Positions 23,770 to 34,956 of a stretch of 64,000 nt of DNA are shown piece after piece. The translations under genes were made by a program, and so were the position numbers. Every line of letters starts with the position of its first letter. Position 1 is the first letter of the stretch. Under the pieces are notes generated by a model. It searched no databases. It was not told where the DNA came from and saw nothing but the letters and a program-made list of their open reading frames with translations. The DNA is from Lophium mytilinum (lineage: Eukaryota > Ascomycota > Dothideomycetes > Mytilinidiales > Mytilinidiaceae), in the NCBI GenBank assembly GCA_010093605.1, contig MU004193.1, positions 1,495,520-1,559,519 of the forward strand, given 5' to 3'.

Positions 23770-24036
23770 GGTGACTGTAGTGTGTCGTGTGGTGTTCTTG
23801 GTCTATCCAGCCTGAAGCGGGAGACGTATGCATTGACGGAGCTCAATTTCGCCAAGCCCTCCTCGAGATCCCCGAGCTCTCGCCGACCCACTTCACCCAA
23901 ACCACCAACCTCATACCCTCACCTCCAAACTACTCCCCAAGCTCGCCACAACCTCGATTCCGCCGCGGAAACCCCCAATCGCACGCCGGTGCGTCTGCTC
24001 AACCACCCTCCCTCTTCTCCGACGCCGGAATCCGCA
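23770..24036. promoter_or_regulatory. Compact bidirectional promoter of WBP1 and the complex I subunit
   Basis: Only 267 bp separate the two start codons, which face away from each other. The region is rich in C and A on the top strand and has no obvious TATA box, as is common for housekeeping promoters. Shared regulation is inferred from spacing only. Confidence 0.55.
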
Positions 24037-24355
24037 ATGTCGACCGCCGGCCCCTACTTCTTCAAGCAGCCGCTCCGCTACATGCGCTGGGCCGCCCACG
24101 AAAAGCCCGCCATCTTCTACTCGATGATCGTCGGCTCCCTGGGGCCAGTTAGTATGGTGACTGTGCCGCCGATTCGGAGGTACTTTGGGGATGAGAATGC
24201 GCCGAAGATACCGCTTACGTATCCGAGTATGTATACCTGGGGGAGGTTGGCTTGTCGAAGTTTTGAAAGGATAAGCTGGGCTAGGAGATCACGCGCTAAT
24301 GGTGTATGTAGTACCGAAAGGACCACGGCAGATTCCGGAGGGGTATGATGATTAG
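24037..24355 (+). CDS. NADH:ubiquinone oxidoreductase 9.5 kDa subunit
   Basis: Two exons (24037-24226 and 24312-24355) give 77 residues, the usual length. The match to the Neurospora-type 9.5 kDa subunit runs throughout: FFKQPLRYMRWAAHEKPAIF, then a hydrophobic segment (YSMIVGSLGPVSM), VPPIRRYFGD, and the tail PLTYPIPKGPRQIPEGYDD completed by the short second exon. The 85-bp intron splits the Ile codon in phase 1. The subunit is a small accessory component of mitochondrial complex I with one membrane helix. An upstream in-frame extension from 23782 is open but is not part of the family protein. Confidence 0.95.
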
Positions 24356-24852
24356 ATGCGGGGGTGAGAGGGGACAGGCGATTGATATCACGCTGAGGTA
24401 GCACTGAGCGGCTGATAGATGGAGGGACAGGAGGATTGACTACTGTACAAACATTGCCGAGTCAGGCAGCAGCTTGGTTTGAGCTTGAATGCATCCAATT
24501 CCACCCCAACAAACCAAAGATCCAACGAAGTAGACAATTTAGTGGGGAGCCAATATCAACCAGAGACCTTTTGGCCGCCAATGGCAGAGCACCATTAACG
24601 CCGGATCAGCATTGACAAAACCAAGAGAAGACAGAACCGACAAAAGGACCAATATCAAGGTGGGGGCTTTTGATCGCTGACAACATTTGATAGACACCGG
24701 AATGAGCTCAAATGTCCAGGACAATCGCCCAAAGTCGCCTTGATCCGAACCAACAGCAAAAGAAACCAAGCAGAACAGAGGAGTTTCAACAAAACCTTGA
24801 ATGCTGAGAGGTGAGCTGATTTGCTGATGGACCAGCTCCCAGCATTCCTCCC
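24356..24852. other. Convergent intergenic region
   Basis: This is the shared 3' flank of the complex I subunit and the BTB-like gene. No other feature was recognised. Confidence 0.5.
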
Positions 24853-26189
24853 CTACTCCCTAGCTCTCTTGTTGTCCGCATTAGCGTCCAAGTCCTCGTC
24901 CCAGTCGACCTCATTCTCCTCAGTTTCATTCATCTCCTCTCTCGTTCTCTTCTGCCCCAACATTGGTCCCTTCTTCACCCACGGAAAGTCGGTTTTGTCC
25001 ACGACGGTGCACGTTAGCCATGGAACGCTGTGTTTTCCCATGTCCAACGCGCTTTCGCTCTCCATTATCCCACTCTTGCTAACAGTCTCCTTGATAACCT
25101 CCTTCAGTTCCAGCAGATGGTTCTCGAACACATTCTGCCCCTTCTTCGTCATCGGGAAGTTCCGAAAGAACGGCGCAATCGTCTGCCGGCTGAGATACTT
25201 GTCTCCTGCCTCGCTCAGCTGCTTGTACAGCGCAAATCCGCCATCCTTGGCACGCAAGGTCTTTTCCTGGATGACATGCTGTATCAGCCACTGCCGGAAC
25301 AGGGACAAAGCCATCCACATCATGATGTCCGCAGCGTAGGTGTCGCGCTTCACTGGGGCCGCACCGGGCGGATGAGTGATGCCGCCGGGGTACATAACCC
25401 CCATCTGCAGCTCGAGCGCACGACGCTGACGACTAAGACGGTCAGCGTGCTTCACACACACGCGCTTGACGTCCTTCCCGAGCGTGCTCTTCTGCGTCGA
25501 GGACCACTCGTTCCAGCGACCGACGAGGTGCACGACTGCCTCCTTGAAGATGATCTCTGACGTGATGCGCACGGCGAGATCGACCCACTCGAGCGGGTTG
25601 TTGGCGATGGAGCGGAAGAGCACCTGACCCTGCTTGACGAGCGCGAGGTCGATGTTCTTGGACACGGCGGCGACGGAGCCAAGGTACTCGGCGACTTCGA
25701 TCAGGCCGACGGCGTCCTCGAGCGCGGATTGGATGCTGAAGTCGTTGAGGGTTAGCTCCTGGCCGTAGAAGGTGCCGATGATGCCCGTATAGTGGTCGAA
25801 GTACTTGGTCGGGACCTTGCCGTTCTCGTTGAGCGGGATCATGGTGCCGGAGGAGTCGCTCTGGATCAGCTGGCCCATCGTGTCGAGTTCCTGTACGTAT
25901 ACTGTGTTAGCTTCTTGTCCGAGAGCTTCTGGTCCTGCTTAGGGGGACTGCTTACGCGTGTAACTAGTCTACCAACGCTGTTGCCATTGACTCCGACGCC
26001 GCGGAGCTCGATGCGCCAGCGGATTGTCACGCCCTGCTGCTTAGCGCGCTGGCAGAGGAAGGCCGAGAGCTCTTGTGTGAGGATGCTGGCGAAGCGCTTG
26101 GAGTGGCGGGCGAGGACGCTGGAGTGGAGCGGTAGGATCTTGTCGTAGGCCAGCACGAGCTGGACGTCGGGGGCTGGGTCCATGCTCAT
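24853..26189 (-). CDS. BTB/POZ-like domain protein
   Basis: Two exons (25956-26189 and 24853-25890) with a 65-bp intron in phase 0 give 423 residues. The N-terminus reads PDVQLVLAYDKILPLHSSVL and ARHSKRFASILT, which follows the BTB strand-helix pattern (D-V-x-L-V, a hydrophobic turn, L-H-x-x-V-L-A-x-x-S-x-x-F). The pattern continues with WRIELRGVGVNGNS before the intron and FYGQELTLNDFSIQSALEDA after it, equivalent to the region after the BTB core. The long middle is mostly helical. The C-terminus is acidic, then ends in a basic KRARE, with QKRTREEMNETEENEVDWDE before it. BTB proteins often dimerise or act as CUL3 adaptors, but the partner here is unknown. The ATG at 26183 is an alternative start two codons in. 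Confidence 0.75.
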
Positions 26190-27209
26190 GATGGCTGTTG
26201 GCTGGCGTTGTTGTGTTCGGAAGAGAGCGAGGCAAGAGGAGTGTTGATGTAGGCTGAGAGGAGTCTGCGCGAGGTTGTGTAGGTTGGCAGGTGTGAGGAC
26301 AGCCTCGCGTCTTATGGCGTTGACGCGTCTGCACGCGACGTTTCTTCGCTAGATCGCGGGCAAGGTCAGGTGGTTGAAAGGGGACGACTGAGGAAGTGAG
26401 GTCCTGCAAGACGAAGTCGCGTGAGAAGAAATTAGGCTGGTGAGTATCAAGTTGACTTCTTTTTAGTGGAAGTAATTGCCTGAAGTTGAAGCTATGAGCT
26501 CTGTCGATGATGTGAGAGAGTGCAAGCTGCGTTATTTATATAGTGAGTTGAAGCTCTCCCGTCCGCACCGCTCTCTATCTTTCTCAGCTGGCAGGGGGGC
26601 TCAGTTCTGATTTCTGAAGAGGCACGAGAAGTCAAATATAGGAGGCTCTCGAATGCAGCCATGAATTCGTATGCTATTGATGTGGATTCTGTTCGAGACT
26701 TGAGGTTGAAGTTGCTTTTGATGTTTTGAAAAGCATGAACGGGAGCCAGTCCGTCCGATCTGGAGTTGGTTGTGGCAAGTTATTGACGAAGCCTCTGAAT
26801 CAGGTCAAGGGAACCATGGAGGCCTGGGATTCGCGGCGTAAAATGGTACACACAAGAGATCACTAGTGAGGTCCTCTCCTAAGCCCTTATATATCCATTA
26901 ATCTTGAGCGGCCCATAACGTATCACGCAGCCTTTGCGCAATGGTCATTCTGGTGGATGCAGCTGTGCGTTGCCGGCGTCTTGGGTTCGATTCCCAAGGT
27001 TGTCGGAACGGAGCATATGTATTTGCACTCGATAAGAGGCTGCATGTGTTTCGTAGTGGAGGCGGGCCAACCCTGAATTAGTCAATGGGGTCCGCTACGA
27101 CGGTCAGGCTGGGGGCCGTCTGCATAGTAAGTCTTATTTTAGTTTTTGGTTTTTCTTCTCGTCGGCAGTGCGGGATAGCAGATAGAGGCCTTTGAAATCG
27201 GGTTGAAAG
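26190..27209. other. Intergenic with a tRNA-like patch
   Basis: No protein gene is seen. At 26940-27000 there is a perfect RNA polymerase III B-box (GGTTCGATTCC at 26984) inside a 5-bp stem (TTGGG/CCCAA), and an A-box-like TGGTCATTCTGG about 40 bases before it. A full tRNA cloverleaf could not be closed, because the expected acceptor stem does not pair. Confidence 0.35.
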
Positions 27210-27870
27210 ATCACGTGTAATGTGGGGAGGAGAAAGGGAGCTCTTAACTAGACTTTTTAACATGCGAATAACTCTTAAAGCAGCGATAAAACGCATACTA
27301 AAATCGGTACTATTATTTCTAGGGAGGGATAAGTATATACTCCCTAATTTCTCTATATATACCCCCCTATTATCTAATCTTCTAATTGGCTCGGAGGGCT
27401 TAAATTACTGCTCCGGCGTATATAAGGCCGTATATAAGGCTGTACTTATAGTAAAGCTATATAGCATACCTATTTTACTATATATACTTTCTATTTTCTA
27501 TCTATAGAGGCTATTATATTACTATATATATACCTACGCGCCTAGAAGCATACTAAAATAGTTAAAACCTTACCTTATTATAGCACCTCTGCATTAAACC
27601 TAGGCCCCTTACATTACCGCCGCACCCCTCTAGCTATCCTAATTAATAACCCCCTCTATTCTATCTAATACAATGCCATCTATTATAGGAGCTTCTTAAT
27701 AGTAAGCCGCGCCGGCGCTGCCTAAGCCTAAGGCTAAGGCTTAGCGTATTATAGAGGTGTAGGATAAGAATGTAATTATAGAGAAGTAGAATTAGTAAGC
27801 AAGCTAAGCGTAAGAATAGAGCTCCGGGCGAAGTTCTGGCCCGTTCTAGCCAATTAGAAGATTAGACGAT
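27210..27870. repeat. AT-rich, RIP-like degenerate relic
   Basis: Composition changes sharply. There are many TATATA and TAGTA/CTATTA words, few CA/TG dinucleotides, and stop codons in all frames. This is the signature expected of repeat-induced point mutation acting on a transposon. No residual protein is readable. The type of the ancestral element cannot be told. Confidence 0.6.
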
Positions 27871-27871
27871 A

Positions 27872-27928
27872 GGGGGGTGTGCGTGGAGGAATTAGGGGGC
27901 GTGCGTGGAGGAATTAGGGGGTGTGCGC
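27872..27928 (+). repeat. 22-bp tandem repeat, about 2.5 copies
   Basis: The block GTGTGCGTGGAGGAATTAGG recurs with one C/T change. Two full units and the start of a third end at GTGTGCGC. It sits at the border between the AT-rich relic and normal sequence before the glutathione transferase gene. Confidence 0.75.
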
Positions 27929-28129
27929 TTATTCCTCCCCTTATTTCTGGGTGTTGAAGGAGGTAGGGAGTGCTCGAAATAGTGCGCTAGGCTCTACGAT
28001 AAATTCTCATCCCCTCTTACAAGTGAATTTCAGTGTTTTTGAACTACCTTACAGCGTGTCAAGCGAAAAGCTCGTTAAAGACGTTTTTTCTGGACCTGTG
28101 ATTGTCAGATCACAGCCACATCATCACTA

Positions 28130-29283
28130 TCACATCTTACTCTGATACTCCAAAACTGCCGGCAGGTTGATCTTTCCAACTCTCAACTTGGTAAGGTATT
28201 CCTCAAATCCCTCCTCAATATTCGGGTATGGACCCATCGGAGTGATGGCATGAGGATTAATACCCGCATGGCTTTTGGTATACTATCATGCCACACACAC
28301 ATTAGCAAACAGCCTTCCTATCTCAAACATAGTTTGGTATACTCACGTTCTCTTTGATATGCCTGAAATCCGTACTCTCCTTACACCCCTCCACTCCCCA
28401 GTACATCTTTTTCAGCCAATTCGATATGACAGGGTAATCCCATCGCACCATACCCAGATTGCACTTGAAATGCTGCACATACACTACATCGAACCTGATC
28501 ACCGTCGCATACGCTCTTACGTCCAATTCCGTCATTCTGTTTCCCAGAATGAATGGCCCGCCGTTGGAAGCAATCAGTTCTTCGAGCTTGTTCAAAGCAG
28601 CGAAGACAGGCACCACACCGGCATCGTAGCCCTCCTGGGTAGTTGCAAAGCCGGCTTTGTAGACGCCCGAGTTGAGGTCTTTTTGCATCCATTCGGATAT
28701 TTGATCAATTTGTGACCGGAGCGGAGGCGGGTACAGATCTATGCTAGCCTTCTCCTCTGGAATCAATGAATTGAAAGCGGTTGGGAGCCATCTTAGCATC
28801 TCGGCTGATTCCTGTTTCGACTATGAATTAGCTCTCGCCATTCGCCACTCGCTCAGAGGGGAAGGACAAGAAGACAAACTTCTTACTCACGTTACACACA
28901 ATGCTCCCGGTTTTCTTATCCCATAGCACAGGTACGGAGTACCGCCCCTTGTACTCCCTGTCCGCCTTGAAATACACCTCATGCAGATACTGACTCCCAA
29001 AGAGGTGATCAACCGTCGCGCCCTCGTACTCGCTGTCAGACGCTGGAAACTTCCACCCCGGCCACCCCTTGTCGTCGCCCTTTGGATAAGGGAGTACGAC
29101 AGAGAGTGATATGATGGAAGTTAGGCCTTTGATATACCGAATCAGGTTCGCGCGGTGGGCGAATGGGCAGAAGAGGCCAATGTAGAGGTGATATCGACCT
29201 GCTTCGGGCGGGAATTCACCGCCGGGACTTATGGCACCGTGCCAGCCGTCTGCTGTGCCTGCTTTGTGGATTTCTGTGGTCAT
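28130..29283 (-). CDS. Glutathionyl-hydroquinone reductase (Xi-class GST, Ecm4/Gto-like)
   Basis: Three exons (28891-29283, 28347-28811, 28130-28282) give 336 residues, typical for the class. Introns are 79 and 64 bp, both phase 0. The active-site motif is GLFCPFAHR with catalytic C39, preceded by EAGRYHLYIGLFCPFAHR. Further family segments are DLNSGVYKAGFATTQEGYD, GNRMTELDVRAY and the C-terminal NYTKSHAGINPHAITPMGP created across the last splice. The family uses the cysteine to remove glutathione from glutathionyl-hydroquinones and to reduce mixed disulfides. It is linked to oxidative stress and aromatic compound breakdown. No targeting signal is visible, so it is probably cytosolic. Confidence 0.93.
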
Positions 29284-29773
29284 ACTCGCTGAATTTAAGA
29301 GTGTTGATGTTTGGAGGCCAAGAAGTGGGGGTTTGCAGCGGGGTAGAATAAGCGCGTGAAATGGAATGACAAGAATTTACGAGACGAGGGTTCAATAAAG
29401 AGGTGATGGAGATATAAATGGGATACTAGGATATATCACAGTTCTCACCTCGCCACGTACATGTCGGTGATGGCAGCGGCCGAACCTTAGTGAATAGGTT
29501 TAGAAGAAAAAGGTCGGCGATGGGGGCGGTGGCACAGTATCCTCAAGGTTTCTGATTAGTCGGCGCACTGAGCATTCCTTTTCCAGACTGAAAATGTGAG
29601 ATGCCTAATCGCATCCTTCAGAAGATTATATTTTCAAGACCTTTGCGATTATTGATCTTCCTGAGGACTAACATGAGTATCGCACAGATTTGGATAGAGC
29701 AAAAAGCCTCACGCCGCACAAAACCACTCCATTTTTGAAAAACTTAGTTCAGACTTGTCTCATAATTCCTTCA
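29284..29773. other. Intergenic region
   Basis: This holds the promoter side of the glutathione transferase gene and the 3' flank of the phosphatase gene. Nothing else was recognised. Confidence 0.5.
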
Positions 29774-32029
29774 TTATATTCTCACTCCCATGGAGTCTAA
29801 TCTGACTCCCCTCTTGTCAAAACCTATCCCTTGACCAACGGGGCAGTTTGGTACATTCTCCTGCCAAGCCACCTTCGCATACGCTGGCAAGTAGCTGTTT
29901 GTTGTGAACGTCTTAGGCAAGTAGTAGCTTACATCCCCTGCTACATAACTTCCTCCTACACTGTTAAGCGCTGCTAGAATGTAGCTCTGGATAAAGTCCA
30001 AGAATATTAGGTCTACAGTTTTTGGTGTGCTACCGTCGGTTGGGAACGAGCCGTTGGCTTGCAGATCATTGGGCTGGGCGTAGTACGGAATTTTCGAGTG
30101 GACAGTATCATCGCCGTCAGTGCCAAAATCATCGGTAGTCGTGTAGCCAGGGGTGGGGGAGGTATTTTGGCGGCGAAGGATGCTAGCGCCGGGGTTGGAT
30201 CGAGCTTTCAAGCCGTCACGGTCGTGAGTGATAGGAGGATCGAGGCATATGTCTCTGTCCGCGAGGAGGGGTTCGAACCCGAAGTCTCGAGTTTCGAGGT
30301 CGCGGCGTTTCTTTTGAAAGGGGCCTGCGTTTAAGATGCCAAGGACTTGCTGGTTGATGTTAGAGTTGGTGGTCTTGAAAGAAGCTGGGAGACACTTGCC
30401 GATGCTTGCTCATACGGGACATCGGGGATGAATTGGAAAGCGTCTTTGAACGGACTGACGATGAACGAATCGTCATAAGTGAATGGGCCTTTGGCAAGAT
30501 CAAACCGTACGCTTCCGGTGTTGATGATGATCATGCGAGGGATATCCGAACGACTTTCATTGACGACCACGGTAGTCAAAGCGGTCTGGAGTAGCCCAAA
30601 GAGATTGCCATCTGCAAGAAATGGCTTGCAGAACTGGCAGTAAGATTCAGGAGCACATCCATAGAGTGATGTAAGATTCAGTGACTTCCTGGCAGACGTG
30701 ATATCCCCAGTGACTTCAACGCCTTTGGAGATATCGAACGTATGGTCTTGGCTACCCTCCGCGTGATAAGCGAAGGTAAGACGATTCCAGTCTAGGTAAC
30801 GTCTCGCGTAGCGCAAAGATGAGGGTGTCTTGGATTGGGGTAAGCTGGTGTTCAGGGGCACAGCGGGTCTAGTTGGATGCGGAACTCCGTGCGGGTTGTG
30901 CTCAGCTTTGCACGACGACGATTTAATACCGGTTATGGAGAGCCACCCTAAAGTCTCACAATATCGACCTAATAGTAGTTAGTAAACGTAATACTGATGG
31001 TTTTTCAGATTCGTAATACCTGACTCCATGCCCGTGGCCTTGTTGTCGTAGACTGTGAAGTCTCGAATGTGCGTGTGTCCTCCGAAACCCTGCACTGGAA
31101 TATCTGGACGAAGATTTCTGATCGTGCTGAAAAGAGTGCCAAAGGTAGAAGTGGTGGCGTTTGCTCTGACTGGGTTATGTCCAATAACAAGGAAAAGGTC
31201 AATTGGCTTTGGGTAGTTGATAGCATCAAGGAACCATTTCTCTTCGGTCAGGTTCTTTGCCGTAATGACTTTTGAGACGTTTGAGTTTCCCTTGAAGTCG
31301 AACAGAACGCCAAATGCCATGATGCGAAGACCTTGTCTCCATTTAGCAACTTATCACGGATTCTGAAATGGAAGGCTGAAATATACCTTGCTCGGTGGTG
31401 AAGTAACGGTACTTCTTGCCGATGTACTCATATTCACCGGTTGATGGATTAATGATCTGAACATTGCTCGTGAGGTACCTATCCCCATATCTCTTTGAGA
31501 AGTTGCTGAAAGTCTCATATGCAATCTCTGTGACGTAAAGCTCATGGTTGCCAATGGTCAGGAGATCGTAATCAATGTTCTCGAAGATGGGATTGCTGAT
31601 CTCGCCGTTGAGAGTAGTTGCATCACTCAATCCAGCGCCGTCGTGAAGATCGCCCGTATCCACGAGCAGAAGATCTACACCCAGATTCTTCGCCTTCTTC
31701 TTCATATGCTTCGTGAAGCTTACGTAATCGCCCCAGTCAGCACCGTAGTTCTGCTCCTTGATATGGCCCTCGAGCCATCCATGCGTATCAGTCGTCTGCA
31801 GGAAGTTGATCTGACCCCATTCAAGAGGCCCTTTGGGTCCTGTCGTTGCGTTCTGAGCATCAGGTTGCATTCGCCGGACTAGTGGTGTTAGTAAGGGAGA
31901 AGAGAAAGGGGGTAGAGGGGATGTACCATTCCGGGTCATCACTACATCGTGCTGCGGTCCATAGCAGCTATCGCAAGCCAATACCGCAGTCACGCCCGCT
32001 ACAATTGCAAAAGATCGGGAAAGACGCAT
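29774..32029 (-). CDS. Secreted 5'-nucleotidase-type metallophosphatase (yeast YHR202W-like)
   Basis: Five exons are inferred: 31927-32029, 31387-31878, 31020-31331, 30968 down to about 30394, and about 30349 down to 29774, for about 685 residues. A signal peptide (MRLSRSFAIVAGVTAVLA) precedes the mature part. Metallophosphatase motifs are in order: TTDTHGW (D-x-H), VDTGDLHDG, GNHEL, GHNP and GGHTHIRDF. Downstream are SLYGCAPESYCQFC and INTGSVRFDLAKGPFTYDD, the substrate domain of the 5'-nucleotidase family. The first intron is only 48 bp, has no stop and keeps frame. It has a CTAAC site, and removing it gives NVRRMQPDAQ as in relatives. The last intron has two possible junctions (30350-30393 or 30346-30395). 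Start 32029 gives the cleaner signal peptide; ATG 32086 is also in frame. Confidence 0.9.
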
Positions 32030-32619
32030 CTTATCGAGCGAGATTGCTAGGGAGAAAGGCGAATTAAAGACGCAGCGATCTGTCATGCGCCTTTAATAGC
32101 AGCAAGAAGGTTGTCCTACGGCAGCACAAAGGTCACTGAAAGGAACATTGCTTGGTGCATCGTGTCACGGTACTCCAGACCTTTATAGTAGATCCTATCC
32201 GGCGGAGACATGGTTCCTATGTACACGGCCCGACCACCAGGTGAGCCTCTGGATCAACCTCTTTATCTCCAAACCTTCCCCACGTGCAGACACGGTGGGC
32301 TCCGGTAATCACTCACCTGCCGAAGGCAGTTGGGCGCCGGTGTTCCTGGTTACGTTCGGTCCTTGGTTTGCCTTGGTGTGTCTTGGTGTGCAGATCTCCC
32401 CTGCATGATGACGGGGGAAGCCGAATCATTGAGAAACGTTGCAAGGCTGATGGATGAGAGCCCTGGTCTGTGCTCATTCCAACATCACCTCCTCTTTTCG
32501 CCAACTTCATCCGTCTCCTTGGACCTTCAACAGGTATACAGCCCCACTTCAACTAGATCCCAAGCTGATTTAATTTGACCGCCTAAAGGGCCTCAAACCG
32601 CGGCACCCGACCGGATATT
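32030..32619. other. Upstream region of phosphatase gene
   Basis: This is the probable promoter of the phosphatase. CCTTGGTGTG-like short direct repeats occur at about 32370-32390. No gene was recognised. Confidence 0.45.
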
Positions 32620-33810
32620 TGCCGCCAAATTGACAGCATTTTAGGGTCAGTAGCTATCTAAACGTCTTGATCCATGTGTATATCCACCTCTATCGGCTTC
32701 GCCTAAAACCATAGACACGAGTCTATTGCATCTTTACGCGTACTTCTCGGTCTATCGTGCCACCTCAAACTCCGTTGTTCATCTGTCAAAACACGTCTTT
32801 ATGCCTCATCGAGATATGTAGTCTGAAATTCATGACATCGACCATTCATTTTCTCAACATATCATAGTGCCCCAAACGGTAGCATACGTACGCCAATCTA
32901 CCCCATTTCCTATCCTTCAGATCTAGGACGTTAGGACGTCGAATCTAATACTCCCTTTGCTCATTTTCAGGGCCATTTGTGGCACCCTAACCGCGGTTAC
33001 TGCGTCACGTTTACTCCTTTACAGCGACACCACATATACGAGCTCAAATCGTCGACATTGTATAAATTTTTCCATTTGGGGTTATTGCCACCCCAGACGC
33101 CTGCGTCCAACGGGAAATCCATAGTTTTTAACCCATTGGTGATATAGAGCCTCGAATCTATGACATCTTATGCATCTATCTCTTGCCTAGGATGTGCACC
33201 CCAGACGCCTGCATTTAACGGAAAATCTGTAATTCTAGACCCTTTGGTGATTTAGAGGCTCGAATTTATGACATCTTATCCGTCTGTCTCTTGGCTAGGA
33301 TGTGCACCCCAGACGTCTGCGTCAGCTTGTAAGTCCAAGCGTGCCTACCGAGTCTAGATCTACAGTCTTGAGTCCGGCATATCTGCTGCTTGTTCCTTGT
33401 AGACTTAGGTACACCTCATGCGCCGGAATCCAATCACAAATCTATGATTTTTGATGCACTTCAGATTTGGACACTCGAGTTTTTGCATTACACGCATCAA
33501 TTATGAGTCCATTCGTAGCATCTCTGACGGTTGCATCTATGTAAGATTCTATCTCTTTAGCACTATATAGGTTTGTAGTCTCGAAGCTTTGACATCCGAT
33601 GTATATGATTTTCGGCATATTATAGCACCTTAGACGCCGGCATGCACTTGTAAGAATCCCTCTTTTACGCCTAGTCCTGATATACAACCTCGAATTTGTT
33701 ACATCCTGAGTATACCATCTTCAATAGCTCGTAGCACCTCTTACGCCGGTATCTATAAAGTAGATATCCTTTGTTCCTTGTCTGAATATTAAGCCTGTAT
33801 CTTCAACTCC
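32620..33810. repeat. Degenerate 108-bp tandem repeat array, about 11 units
   Basis: The clearest units start with CACCCCAGACG at 33089, 33197 and 33305, exactly 108 bp apart. Each contains CTCGAATxTATGACATCTTA about 62 bp in and CTAGGATGTG at its end. Older units keep landmarks at the same spacing: GACATC or a relic of it at about 32728, 32834, 32947, 33054, 33162, 33270, 33376, 33484, 33591 and 33700, and ACGCCGGxAT-like segments in the later units. No continuous reading frame crosses the units, although 108 is a multiple of three. The array lies between the phosphatase promoter and the small charged protein gene. Confidence 0.82.
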
Positions 33811-33988
33811 CTAAATAACTATCAAATCACGTTCTCGAGCCTTTGCAAGAGCTCAGTATCACTCAAATCAAGTCTAGTATGTGTGGCTTTTGCCTCCCGC
33901 AATCTCGCGGCGAGGACTTTCATCTCTTTTCATTGATCGTCATGATGTCGTCTCCGCTGGCCTGATCTCCGCCCTCTCCCCTCTCCCC

Positions 33989-34636
33989 CTACTCCCCCCG
34001 GATCTTCTCCCCGAACCGCCGCTCCGCCTCCGCCTCCGCCTCCCTCTCCCGCTGCCGCCGCTCCTTCTTCTCCCTCTTCTCCCTCTCCCTCCTCTCCGCC
34101 CCCCGCTGCTGCTGCAGCTGGGCCCGCACCTCGGGCGGCAGGAGCCCCAGGACTGCATAGTGCTGCTGGACGGACTCGTTCCGTCCGTCCAGCAGCTTCT
34201 GCATCGTCCCCTCCACCCGCCGCTCGAGGGCGCGGCCCCGGATCTTCTCCCAGCTCGCCTCCTGCGAGCGCTGGGCGCTACGGCCCGCCAAGGGTTTCCA
34301 CACGATGGTGGCGGCACTGTCAAAACAGTTAGCTTTGTGGTGGAATATGGGGTGTGGGGCGGGGTGGGAAGGTGGGTGGACTTACACTGCGGCGTGCGCC
34401 AGCAGCGTCTTCTCCTTCTCCTCCTCCTCCTGCTCGACGGTGGCGGCGCTGTGTTGAGGTTAGCTAAATCTGCTCGGTGACCAATAGATCCTGCGAGTGA
34501 AGGTAGAGAGATGAGTCTTGCCACACTGCCTCAGCTGGCAGGCAAGATCTCGCGGGGTGGGGGGCAGTTCGGGGGTCTAGACTAGGGCTGTGACTTACTC
34601 GGCGGGAGGGTGGCCCCCTGTGGCCTGGGTGGCCAT
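33989..34636 (-). CDS. Small charged protein with long C-terminal Glu/Arg helix
   Basis: Three exons (34599-34636, 34386-34448, 33989-34316) give 142 residues, with introns of 150 and 69 bp. Both introns have GTAAGT donors and CTAAC-type branch sites. The ATG at 34636 (context ATTATGGCC) gives MATQATGGHPPADAATVEQ, then a run of Glu/Lys, LLAHAAVAATIVWKPLAGR, and EKIRGRALERRVEGTMQKLL. The last ~35 residues alternate Arg/Lys and Glu (for example REREKREKKERRQREREAE), the pattern of a single alpha-helix or coiled coil. No known domain was recognised. The splice signals support a real gene more than the sequence itself does. Confidence 0.55.
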
Positions 34637-34956
34637 AATGATGATGGTGGTGATGCCGGTGATGGCGGTGATGGTGGTTTTGAGGGTCTTTGGGTGCTCC
34701 AGGAGCTGCACGGCTGGTTCTGGTGGTGGTGCTGTGCGCGATGTAGATGTGACGGCCAAAGAGTGTGAAGTTTGGCCCGCGGATTTTGTTTTGACCTCGC
34801 GGAGTGGGCGGCCACGTGACGTGATGGCTACAGGGGCAGCAACACCATAGACAGCGAAGCTCACCCTATATGGAGCCAAAATTCACTATCACCACCTTAC
34901 ACTGGCTATACCCGAGCTCCTTGATCTCCTAGCTGACGTCTCCTTGCCCCCGTCAG
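34637..34956. other. Intergenic upstream of the small charged protein
   Basis: Open frames here lack ATG starts, and the longest minus-strand one begins with TTG. No gene was recognised. It ends at the first exon-like tandem unit. Confidence 0.45.

Noticed and set aside
26981-27008. Functional tRNA gene
   Set aside because: The T-arm is convincing but the acceptor stem does not pair and no anticodon arm can be assigned.
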